Shown in pieces: positions 24,360 through 34,945 of a stretch of DNA of 64,000 nucleotides. The notes under the pieces were generated by a model. The model was given only the letters and a program-made list of their open reading frames with translations, did no database searches and had not been told where the DNA came from. Every line of letters starts with the position of its first letter. Position 1 is the first letter of the stretch. The translations under genes were made by a program, and so were the position numbers. The stretch comes from Corynebacterium deserti GIMN1.010 (GTDB taxonomy: Bacteria; Actinomycetota; Actinomycetes; Mycobacteriales; Mycobacteriaceae), in contig NZ_CP009220.1 in assembly GCF_001277995.1 (NCBI RefSeq), forward strand, positions 2,108,001 through 2,172,000. The letters are read 5' to 3'.

Positions 24360-25090
24360 TATACACTTCCGAATCGACGATCTCTCTTCGCATATTCAAG
24401 GACTGCATCAAAGAGATCTTGCTGGGTGAAGTCAGGGAAAAGCTTATCCTGGTACACCATCTCCGCGTAGGCGGATTGCCATAGTAGAAAGTTTGATGTT
24501 CGCTTTTCGCCGGAAGGACGCAGGAACAGGTCGACGTCGGGCATGTCGGGTTCGTCGAGGAAGTTGGGGAACGTCTTCTCGGTGATTTGTTCGGGGCGCA
24601 GCTTGCCTTCGGCGGCGAGGCGGGCGATTTCGCGGGTGGCGTCGATGATTTCGGCGCGACCACCGTAGTTAACGCACATGGCAAGGGTCATGGTGGTGTT
24701 GTTTTTGGTGAGTTCTTCGGCGGCCTCAAGTTCGCGGATAACAGAGCGCCACAGGCGGGGGCGGCGGCCGGCCCAGCGCACGCGGACGCCTTTTTCGTGG
24801 AGGCCGTCGCGTTGACGTCGCAAGACGTCGCGGTTGAATCCCATGAGGAAGCGGACTTCATCGGTGGATCGGCGCCAGTTTTCCGTCGAAAAGGCGTACG
24901 CCGACAGGTATGGGATGCCGAGCTCGATGCAGGCGTCGACGACGTCGAGAAGCACTGCCTCGCCGCGCTTGTGTCCTTCGGTTCGCGGCATGCCCTGTTC
25001 GGTCGCCCACCGCCCATTTCCGTCCATCACCAGCGCAATGTGCTTGGGCAGGAACTGGGCAGGAATATTGGGTTTTTGGAATTCGCTCAC
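24359..25090 (-). CDS. uppS2: Isoprenyl (undecaprenyl) diphosphate synthase
   Basis: 243 residues from GTG 25090 ([18 protein letters not shown]), with AGGA close upstream; an in-frame GTG at 25138, abutting the recO stop, would give 259. Cis-prenyltransferase motifs: [13 protein letters not shown] (catalytic Asp), AYAFSTENW and the C-terminal [18 protein letters not shown]. Condenses isopentenyl diphosphate into the C50/C55 carrier lipid used in peptidoglycan and arabinogalactan synthesis. Part of the era-recO-uppS2 run. The number 2 is from memory of two paralogues in the species. Confidence 0.92.
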   Translation of the reverse strand: MSEFQKPNIPAQFLPKHIALVMDGNGRWATEQGMPRTEGHKRGEAVLLDVVDACIELGIPYLSAYAFSTENWRRSTDEVRFLMGFNRDVLRRQRDGLHEKGVRVRWAGRRPRLWRSVIRELEAAEELTKNNTTMTLAMCVNYGGRAEIIDATREIARLAAEGKLRPEQITEKTFPNFLDEPDMPDVDLFLRPSGEKRTSNFLLWQSAYAEMVYQDKLFPDFTQQDLFDAVLEYAKRDRRFGSV

Positions 25091-25138
25091 GCATCCTATT
25101 CTGCCACGCGACCCCTGCTTTACGACGCGCCCACCCAC

Positions 25139-25867
25139 CTATGCCTGATCCAGCACGGCGAGCGACGGCAGTTTGCGCTCGATGTGCCACTGCAAATGCG
25201 CAGTGGTCAGCCGGTGAATCATGCCTTGTAGCTCCGGGTGCTCGGCGGGGATACGTACTGCCTGGCCGTTAGCGACCAACCACATCATGTGGAGCGCCTC
25301 TGGAGGGACCTCGGCGCTCCCCGGCGGACGGCAGTACAGGCATACTGCCCCACCAGCACCTGGGTGGAATGCATTGTGCGGACCAGTTCGACCACACGCT
25401 GCGCAGTCAAACAAACTGGGCGCCCACCCCGCGTGGTTCATGGCTCGCAGCATGAATTCATCAAGGTCCAACACGGGCTGGGCTGAATCTTGGATGCGTT
25501 GCAGGGCTCGGGTGGTCTCATCAAACAGGTGCGGGTCCTCCTCCAACCCCGCGATGTGCGTGGCGATCTCCAGGATGGCCGAGGCGCACGAATACCGGGT
25601 GAAATCCTCGATGATTCCCGAGGCGTAATACCCCACCGTATCGGCGCCGGAGATGGTGGACAGATTCTTGCCCGGGTAGAGCTGCACATCCAATTCGACA
25701 AACAACTGCAACCTCGACCCGAACCGTGATTTAGAGCGACGCACCCCTTTTGCCACTCCCCGCATGATGCCGTGGCTGCGGGTGAGCAACACTATGATTC
25801 GGTCTGCTTCCCCGAAATCATAGGTTTTGACCACGAGAGCGCGGTCGCGAAAACTCTCCCTGCGCAT
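25139..25867 (-). CDS. recO: DNA repair protein RecO
   Basis: 242 residues. Acts with RecR and RecF to load RecA on single-stranded DNA. N-terminal OB fold: RDRALVVKTYDFGEADRIIVLL, then GVAKGVRRSKSRFGSRLQ. The zinc site is CAACGRTG and VCLYCRP near residues 160-185. It sits between era and uppS2, the usual order. The TAG stop is immediately followed by the alternative GTG of uppS2. The start is 9 bases from the era stop. Confidence 0.95.
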   Translation of the reverse strand: MRRESFRDRALVVKTYDFGEADRIIVLLTRSHGIMRGVAKGVRRSKSRFGSRLQLFVELDVQLYPGKNLSTISGADTVGYYASGIIEDFTRYSCASAILEIATHIAGLEEDPHLFDETTRALQRIQDSAQPVLDLDEFMLRAMNHAGWAPSLFDCAACGRTGPHNAFHPGAGGAVCLYCRPPGSAEVPPEALHMMWLVANGQAVRIPAEHPELQGMIHRLTTAHLQWHIERKLPSLAVLDQA

Positions 25868-25876
25868 GGCGTATAG

Positions 25877-26794
25877 CTAGAAGCCCAGTCGGTTCAGGGC
25901 CTTAGGGTCAGACTGCCAGTTCTTCAGCACCTTGATGCGCAGATCCAAGAACACGTTCTGGCCGAGGATCTTGATGATGTCCTGGCGCGACTTATGGATG
26001 ATGCGTCCCAGGCGCTGCCCCTTGAAACCAACAATGATGTCTTTTTGGCCCGGGCGCTCCACATACAAAATTGCGTGCACAGCGAGGACTCCGTTGCGCT
26101 CTGGATCAGGCAGAATCTCATCGACCTCCACAGCAACCGAGTGTGGCAGTTCGTTTTTCAGACCAGACAGCGCCGCCTCGCGGATCGCCTCCGAGATTCG
26201 GGTTTCGGTATCTTCGTCGGTGATGTGATCATCCGGGTAGAACTTAGGTCCCTCAGGCAGCTGGCTTGCGATGACCTGAATAAGCGTTTCGACGTTTTCC
26301 CCCGAGGTGGAGGACACAGGAACGACCTCGCTTTTGCCGTCGAGAAGCTCATGTACGGCCATAAGCTGCGCTGCAACCTGGTCGCGTGACACGCTGTCCG
26401 CTTTGGTGATGATGCCAAGGATCGGAGTTTTTGGCGATACCTTGCGCACGGCTTCCAGGATCCAGCGGTCGCCGGGGCCGATTTTTTCATTGGCTGGGAT
26501 GGTGAAGCCGATGAGATCGACGTCCGCGTAGGTGTCTTTGACAGCTTCGTTGAGGCGCTCGCCCAGCAGGGTCCGGGGACGGTGCAGACCCGGGGTGTCC
26601 ACGACGATGATCTGGGCATTATCGCGGTGCACCAATCCACGGATGGGGTGGCGGGTGGTTTCTGGCTGGTTTGCGGTGATGGCGATCTTCTCGCCGACCA
26701 GCGCGTTGGTGAGCGTGGACTTACCGGTGTTGGGGCGTCCAACGAAGCTGACAAAGCCTGAGCGGAATCCGTCAGGGGTATCGGTGAAACTCAT
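25877..26794 (-). CDS. era: GTPase Era, 16S rRNA maturation
   Basis: 305 residues. Binds the 3' end of 16S rRNA and promotes 30S assembly. GTPase motifs: G1 GRPNTGKSTL, G2 around TTRHPIRG, G3 VDTPG, G4 ITKADS (the Asn of NKxD is Thr, tolerated in actinobacterial Era). The C-terminal KH domain is IVGFKGQRLGRIIHKSRQ. Start ATG 26794. A 159-base gap with a hairpin separates it from the CNNM gene. Confidence 0.96.
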   Translation of the reverse strand: MSFTDTPDGFRSGFVSFVGRPNTGKSTLTNALVGEKIAITANQPETTRHPIRGLVHRDNAQIIVVDTPGLHRPRTLLGERLNEAVKDTYADVDLIGFTIPANEKIGPGDRWILEAVRKVSPKTPILGIITKADSVSRDQVAAQLMAVHELLDGKSEVVPVSSTSGENVETLIQVIASQLPEGPKFYPDDHITDEDTETRISEAIREAALSGLKNELPHSVAVEVDEILPDPERNGVLAVHAILYVERPGQKDIIVGFKGQRLGRIIHKSRQDIIKILGQNVFLDLRIKVLKNWQSDPKALNRLGF

Positions 26795-26846
26795 AAATCC
26801 TCTTAAAAAGTGGGGGATGATCGAACCGGCCTCCGCTGCTGTCTCA

Positions 26847-26869
26847 AGAGCTCATGACTCACGAGCTCT
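26847..26869 (-). terminator. Possible hairpin between the CNNM gene and era
   Basis: AGAGCTCATGA (26847-26857) is nearly complementary to TCACGAGCTCT (26859-26869), the arms being separated by one base, so the stem would have to open near the loop. No T-run. Could be an attenuator or an operator for era. Confidence 0.35.
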
Positions 26870-26953
26870 AGCCTCAAAGAGGAGCAGGGCCGATTACCTT
26901 GGACGTCCCAGCATAGTCCCCCAACCCGCAAAGGCCTAAAACCTTAAAGTAGC

Positions 26954-28276
26954 CTAGTCTTCTCCGCTCTCAGCAGGTTCCTCCACCACAACCACCGCCG
27001 AGTGCATGCGCAAGCGACCACGACGGTTTTTCTCCCCTTCCGCAGTAAGGGTGAGTCCGCTGCTGGTCACTGTCGCACCCGGCAGGGGTACGCGACCCAG
27101 CTCGTAGGCAATCAAACCACCGACGGTGTCCACCTGGTCTTCGATTTCATCGGTGAACTCAATTTCCTGCCCGAGTTCTTCCTCGATATGCTCTTTAAGA
27201 TCTTCCAACGACAGTCTGGAGACAACGCGGTAGGTGCGCTCCCCGATCTTTTCAATGGGGGCTACTTCCGTGGCGTCGTATTCATCTGCGATTTCGCCAA
27301 CGATTTCTTCCAGAATGTCCTCAATGGAAATCAAGCCGGCCACGCCACCGTATTCATCGATGAGGATCGCGATGTGGGTGTGGTCTTCCTGCATTTCCTG
27401 CAGCAACACGTCGAGGGATTTGGAGTCAGGCACGAATGTAGCATCGCGCATGACTTCATCCACGGTGACGGACTTTCCACCGTCGGTGGCGTAGTAGGTT
27501 TTTTGCACCAAGTCTTTGAGGTACACGATGCCGAGGATGTCGTCTACGTTTTCGCCGATGACTGGGATGCGCGAGTGACCCGAGCGGACACACAAAGCAG
27601 TGGCCTGTCCGGCGGATTTTCCAGATTCGATCCAGATCATCTCAGGTCGAGGCACCATCACTTGGCGGACCGTGGTTGATGCTAGGTCGAACACCGATTG
27701 AATCATGCGGCGCTCTTCTACTTCTACGATGCCGTGCTCTTGGGCGATGTCGACCATTTCGCGCAGCTCGACTTCGGTGGCGTAGGGGCCGTTTCTAAAG
27801 CCCGGGCCAGGTGCAATGATGTTGCCGACCCAGATCAACAGGCGGGCGATCGGTCCCAGCACTTTCGCTAGGCCGTTGAGGACAAACGCGGACCGGAGCA
27901 TGACGGTGTAAGGGTTCTTGCGTCCGACAGTTCGGCCGAACACACCGACCACTGCGAAGGTTAAAAGGGAAACCGCCACGATGGCGATAACAATGCCCCA
28001 TGCCCAGCTGTCCATGACGTTGACGGCGATGACACCGGCGAATACGGCGGCGGAGGCGTCGAGAAGCGTGCGCAACATGATGAGCATGTTGATGTGGAGA
28101 GCTCGGGCGTCAATGACACGCAGGAGCGATGCTGCCCCGCCCACTTCATCCTTGTGCATTTGTTCGACGCGGGCGCGTGACACGGTGGATAGTGCTGATT
28201 CAACTGCGCCGAGGAGACCGGAGAAGAGGAGCGCAACGACGGTCGCCACGCTCAACCATATGACAGAGGAATCCAC
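26954..28276 (-). CDS. CNNM/CorC-type membrane protein with CBS domains
   Basis: 440 residues from GTG 28276, which abuts the ybeY stop (TAG-GTG). N-terminal DUF21/CNNM part with four membrane helices (VATVVALLFSGLLGAVESAL; MDSWAWGIVIAIVAVSLLTF), then a CBS pair (QVMVPRPEMIWIESGKSAGQ; EDHTHIAILIDEYGGVAGLI) and a C-terminal transporter-associated domain. Relatives move or regulate Mg2+/Co2+ or support envelope integrity. Often called hemolysin-like, though haemolysis is not supported. Same operon as ybeY and phoH. Confidence 0.88.
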   Translation of the reverse strand: MDSSVIWLSVATVVALLFSGLLGAVESALSTVSRARVEQMHKDEVGGAASLLRVIDARALHINMLIMLRTLLDASAAVFAGVIAVNVMDSWAWGIVIAIVAVSLLTFAVVGVFGRTVGRKNPYTVMLRSAFVLNGLAKVLGPIARLLIWVGNIIAPGPGFRNGPYATEVELREMVDIAQEHGIVEVEERRMIQSVFDLASTTVRQVMVPRPEMIWIESGKSAGQATALCVRSGHSRIPVIGENVDDILGIVYLKDLVQKTYYATDGGKSVTVDEVMRDATFVPDSKSLDVLLQEMQEDHTHIAILIDEYGGVAGLISIEDILEEIVGEIADEYDATEVAPIEKIGERTYRVVSRLSLEDLKEHIEEELGQEIEFTDEIEDQVDTVGGLIAYELGRVPLPGATVTSSGLTLTAEGEKNRRGRLRMHSAVVVVEEPAESGED

Positions 28277-28867
28277 CTACGCGTCACCTTCTTGAGAAAC
28301 GCCCTCAGAAGATTTCATCTGCTCATCCAAATCCAGGCGATCCGCCGCAGTTGGGAATGCGCCCGGCCCGGTGGGCTTTGGCTGGTAGGTCACGCCGCGG
28401 GCTTCCACGTTGTCGTACCAGTCAGCAAGCAGTTCATTTTGGAGGGCAAACATTTCGCGCTCTTCGGCGGGGTCGACATGATCGTAGCCGAGCAGGTGGA
28501 GGCTGCCATGGACGGTGAGCAATGCCAGCTCGTGGGCGAGGTCGTGGCCTGCTTTGGCGGCCTGCTTTGCTGCGAATTCTGGGCAGAGCACGATGTCGCC
28601 GAGCATTGCGGGGCCAGGTGAGGCGCCATCGGGGCGGGAGTAGCCGGGGGTGAGCTCGTCCATGGGGAAGCTCATGACGTCGGTTGGTCCTTCGAGGTCG
28701 AGCCACTTGACGTGGAGATCCGCGATGGTGTCCAGGTCAACGATGTGAATGGAGGCTTCGGCGTCGGGGTGGATGTCCATCTCGCCGAGGGCGAAGGAGA
28801 GGACGTCGATAAGCATTTCTTCATTGACGCCGTCATATCCGGATTCGTTGAATACTTCAATGCTCAT
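28277..28867 (-). CDS. ybeY: Endoribonuclease YbeY
   Basis: 196 residues. Zinc-dependent RNase needed for 16S rRNA 3'-end maturation. The signature [17 protein letters not shown] carries the three His ligands of the H-x3-H-x5-H type; the middle is DVMSFPMD. Its ATG overlaps the phoH stop by the 4-base ATGA, and its own stop is followed at once by the CNNM start, so the three are translationally coupled. About 30 residues longer at the C-terminus than E. coli YbeY. Confidence 0.95.
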   Translation of the reverse strand: MSIEVFNESGYDGVNEEMLIDVLSFALGEMDIHPDAEASIHIVDLDTIADLHVKWLDLEGPTDVMSFPMDELTPGYSRPDGASPGPAMLGDIVLCPEFAAKQAAKAGHDLAHELALLTVHGSLHLLGYDHVDPAEEREMFALQNELLADWYDNVEARGVTYQPKPTGPGAFPTAADRLDLDEQMKSSEGVSQEGDA

Positions 28868-29901
28868 TTTTGGGCCTCCTGGCGCTTTCGCTTCGCTTCG
28901 CGTTCTTCGTAGTCTTCGTAGGCGTCAACGATGTGGCCGACCAGCTGGTGACGAACCACATCGGAGGACGTGAGTTCAGAAAAGTGCACGTCATCGACTC
29001 CGCGGAGGATGTGGCGTACGAGGCGCAGGCCGGACTTTTGACCACCGGGGAGGTCGACCTGGGTGGTGTCGCCAGTAACCACCATTTTGGAGCCGAAGCC
29101 CAGGCGGGTGAGGAACATCTTCATTTGGGCTGGGGTGGTGTTTTGGGCTTCGTCGAGGATGACAAAGGCGTCGTTAAGCGTGCGGCCGCGCATGTAGGCA
29201 AGCGGAGCGACTTCGACGATGCCGGCTTCCATGAGCTTAGGAATTACCTCAGGTTCCACCATGTCGCGCAGCGCGTCGTGCAGCGGACGCAAGTAGGGGT
29301 CAATTTTCTCATTCAGGGTGCCGGGCAGGAAGCCAAGCTTTTCGCCCGCTTCGACGGCGGGACGAGTGAGAATAATGCGGCTAACCTGCTTGGCTTGCAG
29401 AGCTTGCACGGCTTTCGCCATGGCCAGGTAGGTCTTACCGGAACCTGCGGGGCCGAGGCCAAAGACGATCGTGTTTTCATCGATCGCATCCACGTAGTGT
29501 TTTTGACCGAGTGTCTTAGGGCGGATCACTTTGCCGCGGCGCGCGATGATGTCGCCGGTCAGGATTTCCGAGACCGTCTGCGGGGTGTCCACGTTGATCA
29601 TGCTGACCACGTTTTTGACGGTGTCGGGGCTGATCACGTGACCACGGCGGGCGATGGCTTGGAGCTCGTCGAACACTTTGACGGCGCGCGAAACTTCATG
29701 AGCGGGGCCGGTGAGTTCAACGCGGGTGCCGCGCACGTGGATGTCGGCGTCGATCTGGTTGTCAATAACCCGAAGGTTTTCATCATGAACACCCAGCACG
29801 GTCTGAGCAAGGGTGCGATCAAGGGTAACGATCGTAGTAACCACTTCAGCACGGGAGGTGCGGGGGGTACGGGAAGTGCTGGAGTTTCGCGGGGCTGTCA
29901 C
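28864..29901 (-). CDS. phoH: PhoH-like ATPase
   Basis: 345 residues. A P-loop ATPase: Walker [18 protein letters not shown], Walker [20 protein letters not shown], plus [16 protein letters not shown]. The N-terminal 100 residues contain a KH-like region ([18 protein letters not shown]) as in the PhoH-YbeY pairs. Linked to RNA processing with YbeY. The ATG overlap and order are conserved. The first about 17 residues are basic and Ser/Thr-rich. ATG 29901 is kept because no internal start is better. Confidence 0.93.
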   Translation of the reverse strand: MTAPRNSSTSRTPRTSRAEVVTTIVTLDRTLAQTVLGVHDENLRVIDNQIDADIHVRGTRVELTGPAHEVSRAVKVFDELQAIARRGHVISPDTVKNVVSMINVDTPQTVSEILTGDIIARRGKVIRPKTLGQKHYVDAIDENTIVFGLGPAGSGKTYLAMAKAVQALQAKQVSRIILTRPAVEAGEKLGFLPGTLNEKIDPYLRPLHDALRDMVEPEVIPKLMEAGIVEVAPLAYMRGRTLNDAFVILDEAQNTTPAQMKMFLTRLGFGSKMVVTGDTTQVDLPGGQKSGLRLVRHILRGVDDVHFSELTSSDVVRHQLVGHIVDAYEDYEEREAKRKRQEAQK

Positions 29902-29983
29902 AGTGCTTGTTCGGCCTGCTTTCTGGGATTTGAAAATACCTAAATTTTAAGTCAGATATGGGTTTAAGTTAGATATAAGAATT

Positions 29984-30709
29984 TTACCAGCGCGCGGATA
30001 ACACGCCTATGGCCGCAAGAGCGACCATGCCTGCCGAGGCCGTGCGCAGCACCTCTGGACCGAGCTTAACGGTGTGCGCGCCCGCCTCCGCAAACCTATC
30101 AATTTCAGCAGGGGCCACCCCACCCTCAGGGCCAATGATGACCACCACGTTGCCCTCAAAGGTGAGCTCGCGGATGGCTGCGGTTGCTTCCTCATGCAAG
30201 ATAATGGCCAGGTCAGCGTCTTTAATAAGCTTTTCGACGCCCTCTTCGCCTACCACCCCAACGATTTCCGGGATGGTTGCGCGCCGCGATTGCTTGGCAG
30301 CCGATTCCGCGGCCACCTGCCACTTCCCCAGTGATTTCTCTTCCTTACCGGCCCATTTGGCCACGCATCGCGATGCCTGCCACGCCACGATTTTGTCGGC
30401 GCCGCCTTGGGTGAGCAGGTCGATGGTCAATTCGGAGCGCTCCGATTTGGGGATCGCCTGCACGATGGTGACGTGCGGGTTGGGTCGGGGCACCTCCGTG
30501 ATCACCTCGACGACTGCGGTGAGTACCGATTTACCGGAAAGCGCCGTGACGGCGCAGGTGCGGGAGGCGCCGTGTCCGTCGATAAGCATTATTTTTTCGC
30601 CTACCTGGATGCGTTTCACGGTGACGGCGTGGCGGCCTTCGGGTCCATCCAGAGTGACGGATGCGCCGACGGGGGCGTCGGTGTCAGAGATAAAGACTGG
30701 CAGTGACAT
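29984..30709 (-). CDS. rsmE: 16S rRNA m3U1498 methyltransferase
   Basis: 241 residues. Methylates N3 of U1498 in helix 44 of 16S rRNA, using S-adenosylmethionine. SPOUT fold with a C-terminal knot: VVVIIGPEGGVAPAEIDRFA, then VKLGPEVLRTASAGMVALA. The N-terminal PUA-like part includes GRHAVTVKRIQVGEKIMLID. It lies 9 bases after the dnaJ2 stop in the hrcA-dnaJ2-rsmE order, common in actinobacteria. Confidence 0.95.
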   Translation of the reverse strand: MSLPVFISDTDAPVGASVTLDGPEGRHAVTVKRIQVGEKIMLIDGHGASRTCAVTALSGKSVLTAVVEVITEVPRPNPHVTIVQAIPKSERSELTIDLLTQGGADKIVAWQASRCVAKWAGKEEKSLGKWQVAAESAAKQSRRATIPEIVGVVGEEGVEKLIKDADLAIILHEEATAAIRELTFEGNVVVIIGPEGGVAPAEIDRFAEAGAHTVKLGPEVLRTASAGMVALAAIGVLSARW

Positions 30710-30718
30710 TATGTGACG

Positions 30719-31867
30719 CTATTTGTTGCGGAACTTGTTGCGGATCTTGTCAAAGAAGCCTTCGTCGTCCTCGCCTTCGCGGTGCACGGCTGCGTTGTCC
30801 TGTCGGTGATCGCGGATCTGCTCCAGAAGGGCGCGTGTGCGGTCGTCGAGCTCGGTGGGTACGAAGAGGTCAACGTGTGCCATCAGGTCGCCGTGGCCTT
30901 CGGCGCGCAGCTTTGGCATACCAGCGCCGGAGAGGGTGATTACGTCATTAGGCTGGGTGCCTGAAGGGACCTTGATCTTAATGTCATCGCCGGTGAGGGA
31001 CTCTACGTCCAGCTCGGTGCCAAGGGCTGCGTCGATCATGGGGACGCGAATGCTGGCGTGGAGGTTGTCGCCGTCGCGGGTGAATACCGCATGTGGACGG
31101 ACCATGACCTCGATGTAGAGATCACCTGCGGGGCCGCCACCTGCGCCGACTTCGCCCTGGCCTGCCATGCGGATGCGCATGCCGGACTGGATGCCTGCTG
31201 GAATGTTGGCTACCACGTCGCGGCGAGCGCGGACGCGGCCGTCACCTGCACATTCGGTGCAGGGGTCGGGAATGATTTCACCGGTGCCGTCGCAGGTTTG
31301 GCATGGGCGGGACGTCAGAACGTTGCCCAGGAAGCTGCGCTGCACCTCCTGGATTTCGCCGGCGCCGTTACAAGTTCCACAGGTGACAGGCTTCTTGTCA
31401 GATGCGGATCCGGAACCGTGGCACTTGGTACACAGCACGGCAGTGTCAAGGGTGAGGTCTTTCTGGGCACCCTTGTAGGCCTCTTCCAGCGTGATGGAGG
31501 TACGCCACAGCGTGTCGCTGCCGGGCTGGACGCGGGAACGTGGACCGCGGGAAGCACCAGCACCGCCACCGAAGAAGGCGTCGAAAATATCGCCCAGGCC
31601 ACCGCCGCCGAATCCACCACCAAAGCCACCTGCGCCAGCGCCGCCGCCCTGCTCCATAGGATCGCCACCCATGTCAACGATGCGCCGCTTATCAGGATCA
31701 GTGAGCACCTCGTGGGCAACGGAGGCTTCACGGAACTTCTCCGCGGCCTCCTCGCCTGGGTTCACGTCTGGGTGGTATTTGCGGGCAAGCTTTCGGTACG
31801 CCTTCTTAATCTCTGATTCGGTTGCGTTGCGATCGACTCCGAGAATGCCGTAATAGTCACGTGCCAC
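30719..31867 (-). CDS. dnaJ2: DnaJ chaperone (DnaJ2)
   Basis: 382 residues. Co-chaperone that stimulates DnaK. J domain with KYHPDVN (HPD at about 33-35), a Gly/Phe-rich linker ([14 protein letters not shown]), four CxxCxGxG zinc repeats ([32 protein letters not shown]) and the C-terminal peptide-binding domain. It lies 71 bases downstream of hrcA, so it should be in the HrcA-regulated operon. The number 2 reflects a second DnaJ expected beside dnaK; it is not visible here. Confidence 0.95.
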   Translation of the reverse strand: MARDYYGILGVDRNATESEIKKAYRKLARKYHPDVNPGEEAAEKFREASVAHEVLTDPDKRRIVDMGGDPMEQGGGAGAGGFGGGFGGGGLGDIFDAFFGGGAGASRGPRSRVQPGSDTLWRTSITLEEAYKGAQKDLTLDTAVLCTKCHGSGSASDKKPVTCGTCNGAGEIQEVQRSFLGNVLTSRPCQTCDGTGEIIPDPCTECAGDGRVRARRDVVANIPAGIQSGMRIRMAGQGEVGAGGGPAGDLYIEVMVRPHAVFTRDGDNLHASIRVPMIDAALGTELDVESLTGDDIKIKVPSGTQPNDVITLSGAGMPKLRAEGHGDLMAHVDLFVPTELDDRTRALLEQIRDHRQDNAAVHREGEDDEGFFDKIRNKFRNK

Positions 31868-31938
31868 GGTGGGTGATACTTCCTTTATTGGTTAAAAACT
31901 TGAAATTATGAGGACAAATGATCAACTATACCCGCCAG

Positions 31939-32967
31939 TTATTCACCGGCGAGTACGCGACCAACATATTTAGCAACGGCGGAGACCTTGGAAATTGTTC
32001 CCGAGTAGTCCATAAAGGTGGGACCAACCACACCTAATGCACCCAACGCGCTTCCCTGTGAACCATAGCCGGTGGTAACCACAGATGCGCTGCGCAGTTC
32101 CACGTCTTCGTTTTCCCCACCGATGTGCACGCGCACCTGATTGAGGTCAGTGACATTGGACAGCAGTTTGAGCATAACCACTTGCTCTTCCAAAGCCTCC
32201 AAAACCATGGGCAGGCTGGCGGAGGTCTCCCGGTTGATTCTGGTGAGGTTGGAAGTGCCGGCGAGGATAAGGCGGTCGGAGGGTTGATCGACAAGGGTGT
32301 TAACCAGCACCTCACAACAGCGACGCATGGCTTCGCGGATATCGGCCGGGGCCTGGGAGGCCAATTCTTCCAAGGAATCCGAGGCCGCCGAGAGGGTCTT
32401 TTCACCGAGCGCGCCATTGAGGAGGTCGCGCAACACATTGACTTGCTCGGCTTCCAGTGGAGCATCCAATTCCACGTTGCGCTGATCCACACGACCGGTA
32501 TCGGTGATTAGCACCAGCAGCAGGCGCATCGGCGACAGTGGAACCACCTCACAGTGCTTAACGCGGGCGGTTTTGAGGGTGGGCAGCTGCACGACGGCTG
32601 TTTGGTGGGTCAACTGAGACAGCAGCTGAACGGAGCGACGCAGGACATCTTCCAGGTCGACGCCACCTTCCAAAAAGCCCAGGATGGCGCGACGTTCCGC
32701 AAGGGACAGCGGTTTGATGTCGTGGATGGAATCGACAAACAGGCGGTACCCCTTTTCGGTGGGCACGCGCCCTGAGCTGGCGTGTTCCTGAATAATGTAG
32801 CCGTCTGACTCCAGCACCGACATGTCGTTGCGGATCGTCGCCGAGCTCACGTTGAGCTTGTGGCGCTCCAGGAGAGACTTCGATCCGACAGGTTCCTGGG
32901 ACGCAATGTAATCAGCGACGATGGCCCGCAACACTTCGTATCTACGTTTCTCTGTTGCATTTGCCAT
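31939..32967 (-). CDS. hrcA: Heat-inducible transcription repressor HrcA
   Basis: 342 residues. Represses groES/groEL class genes by binding CIRCE. Winged helix: [20 protein letters not shown], then [20 protein letters not shown] and [20 protein letters not shown]. The effector domain has [18 protein letters not shown]. It lies 21 bases downstream of the hemW stop. I do not see a CIRCE element just upstream, so control from farther upstream or another gene is possible. Confidence 0.95.
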   Translation of the reverse strand: MANATEKRRYEVLRAIVADYIASQEPVGSKSLLERHKLNVSSATIRNDMSVLESDGYIIQEHASSGRVPTEKGYRLFVDSIHDIKPLSLAERRAILGFLEGGVDLEDVLRRSVQLLSQLTHQTAVVQLPTLKTARVKHCEVVPLSPMRLLLVLITDTGRVDQRNVELDAPLEAEQVNVLRDLLNGALGEKTLSAASDSLEELASQAPADIREAMRRCCEVLVNTLVDQPSDRLILAGTSNLTRINRETSASLPMVLEALEEQVVMLKLLSNVTDLNQVRVHIGGENEDVELRSASVVTTGYGSQGSALGALGVVGPTFMDYSGTISKVSAVAKYVGRVLAGE

Positions 32968-32988
32968 GATTGTTACCCTACTAAAACT

Positions 32989-34131
32989 CTAGTCTTCTTC
33001 ACTCAACAAAATATCTGCGATAAGACCGTCGGCAAGCAAACGGCCCTTCTCGGTGACCGCAAGGTTGCCTGCCCCAGTGACGTGCAACAGGCCAGCGGCG
33101 GTGTGACGGTCGATGACTGGTTGCGCAGCCGGGGCGAACAATCCCAGCGGGACGCCTTGTTTCAGGCGCAGGCCCAGCATGACGCGCTCGGTGTGGTGAT
33201 CGGTGGGCGTGAGCAGCTCGGTTTCCTTAATCGGCAGCTCACCGGCCGCGATCTGGGCAGAGTAGCGCGCGGGGTGCTTGACGTTGTAAAAACGGCGATC
33301 ACCAATGTGCGAGTGCGCGCCGGGGCCAGCGCCCCACCAATCGCCGTCGATCCAATAGCCGAGGTTGTGCTGGCATTCGCCGCCCGGTTTCGCCCAGTTG
33401 GACACCTCGTACCAATCGAAACCAGCTGAGCGCAGGCGAGCGTCGATAAGCTCATAGCGGTCCGCATACACGTCCTCGTCGGGCTGTGGCAGCTCGCCCT
33501 TGCGCACCTTGCGCGCCATCGCGGTGCCATCCTCGACGATGAGCGAATACGCCGACACGTGATCCACATTCGCCTCCAGCACAGCATCCAGCGTGGCGCG
33601 CACATCATCATCGGTCTCAGTCGGTGTGCCGTAAATCATGTCCAAATTGACATGCTCAAACCCCGCCTGACGTGCTTCTTTAGCCGCCGCAACTGGGCGG
33701 CCCGGGGTATGCGTGCGATCCAGGACCCTTAAAACGCTTGACGACGCCGACTGCATCCCCAACGAAATCCTGTTGTACCCGGCTTCCCGCAACCCGTGGA
33801 AAAACTCCGGGCTCGTCGACTCCGGATTCGACTCCGTGGTCACCTCCGCACCCGGCGCAATGCCAAAAGTATTGCGAATAGCTGTGAGAACCCTGGTGAG
33901 CCCATCCGCGCCAATCAACGACGGAGTACCCCCGCCAATAAAGATAGTTTCAGCCGCACGCGGATCATCCAACGAAGCGACGGCCATCTCCAACTCAATC
34001 TCAAGGGCATCCAAATAACTATCCGGTCCAGCAGTTGTGCCCAGCTCGCCCGCAGTATAGGTGTTGAAATCGCAATAACCGCACCGTGTAGAACAAAACG
34101 GCACATGAATATACACACCAAAAACTGACAT
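32989..34131 (-). CDS. hemW: HemW-like radical SAM protein
   Basis: 380 residues. The radical SAM cluster motif CSTRCGYC has Cys13, Cys17 and Cys20. GGGTPSLIGADGL and LGMQSASSSVLRVLDRTH follow the HemN/HemW family. HemW proteins act as haem chaperones rather than coproporphyrinogen dehydrogenases: the extra Cys of true HemN (CxxxCxxCxC) is Phe here (C-D-F). Start ATG 34131. First gene of the minus-strand run; divergent from the secreted protein at 34218. Confidence 0.9.
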   Translation of the reverse strand: MSVFGVYIHVPFCSTRCGYCDFNTYTAGELGTTAGPDSYLDALEIELEMAVASLDDPRAAETIFIGGGTPSLIGADGLTRVLTAIRNTFGIAPGAEVTTESNPESTSPEFFHGLREAGYNRISLGMQSASSSVLRVLDRTHTPGRPVAAAKEARQAGFEHVNLDMIYGTPTETDDDVRATLDAVLEANVDHVSAYSLIVEDGTAMARKVRKGELPQPDEDVYADRYELIDARLRSAGFDWYEVSNWAKPGGECQHNLGYWIDGDWWGAGPGAHSHIGDRRFYNVKHPARYSAQIAAGELPIKETELLTPTDHHTERVMLGLRLKQGVPLGLFAPAAQPVIDRHTAAGLLHVTGAGNLAVTEKGRLLADGLIADILLSEED

Positions 34132-34217
34132 ACACTAAAGCCTACTGCGTACCCCCTATACATCATCAATTTAACCAATACATACCAATTCCCTGAGAAA
34201 CAGGTAGAGTGCTGGGT

Positions 34218-34769
34218 ATGAAACAAAGGTTGGTCGCTGCCGCGCTGGCATCAGCGCTGACTTTGAGCGCCATCCACTCCCCCGCACTGGCGACAGTTAC
34301 TCATTCTGTATCTGTCTCTCATGCTGTGTCCGATCAGCCGAGCACCGTTGCGGAATCCGTTGCCTCAGACCCCGGCCACACCGCTACTCAATCTGACGCC
34401 CCCGATCTGTGGCCCAACGCCGTGGCCAAGCCAGGCGATATCGTGCGGATCCCCTACCTCGGACACGAAACCGTTAAATGCCTCACCGTAGAAGCCACCG
34501 AACCTTTCCAGGATTTCAAAACCCTCGTGGAACGAGACAACAGCATCGTTGTGGCCGTTCCCAACAATTTAAGTGGCGTATCCAAGGTCTCCCCAGTGTT
34601 TACCGTCTCCGATGAGGACGGCGAGCTGGATACGTTCTCCATTGATGTTGAGGTCGATCCAGCCGGTGACACCGCGGAAGAAAAGCGCTCGGCACTGTTT
34701 GAGATCATTTCTGAGATTGCCTACCGCATGCCTCATCTACCGTTCGTGGCGGAGTTGCTGAAGTACTAG
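34218..34769 (+). CDS. Secreted protein of unknown function
   Basis: 183 residues from ATG 34218; an in-frame GTG three codons earlier is possible. A Sec signal peptide MKQRLVAAALASALTLSAIH ends near SPALA. The mature part starts with a Ser/Thr/Val-rich stretch, then a beta-rich module (GDIVRIPYLGHETVKCLTVE; NNLSGVSKVSPVFTVSDEDG), reminiscent of Ig-like or cadherin-like repeats, and ends with a helix. A single Cys in the mature region. No sortase or lipoprotein signal. Function not recognised. Confidence 0.7.
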   Translation: MKQRLVAAALASALTLSAIHSPALATVTHSVSVSHAVSDQPSTVAESVASDPGHTATQSDAPDLWPNAVAKPGDIVRIPYLGHETVKCLTVEATEPFQDFKTLVERDNSIVVAVPNNLSGVSKVSPVFTVSDEDGELDTFSIDVEVDPAGDTAEEKRSALFEIISEIAYRMPHLPFVAELLKY

Positions 34770-34830
34770 GAAACATGCCCTTTACGGGCTCAGGCCGTAT
34801 GCAAGTTTGGCGGGCTCTTCGGATGCACTC

Positions 34831-34945
34831 GACGAGGCAGCGTTTTAAGCGTTTCAAGGGACAAAGTTTTGCGAATCGGCGTTTGTATAACACGGGTCGA
34901 TTCAGGCGCTTAAACGGAGATCTGAGAGGGCACCTCTTCGGGCCA
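34831..34945. repeat. Diverged third relative of the dispersed repeat
   Basis: Within the 34770-35078 gene-free stretch, CGAATCGGCGTTTGTATA, then GCTTAAACGGAGATCTGAGA and GCACCTCTTC, line up with the left third of the 322-bp repeat (CGAATGGGTGTTTGTATA; GTTAAACGGCAATTTGAAAG; GCACTTTTC). The terminator part is missing. Similarity is only moderate; it could be an old copy or a shared leader. Nothing else is recognised in this stretch except a small GCCC/GGGC hairpin after the upstream stop. Confidence 0.5.
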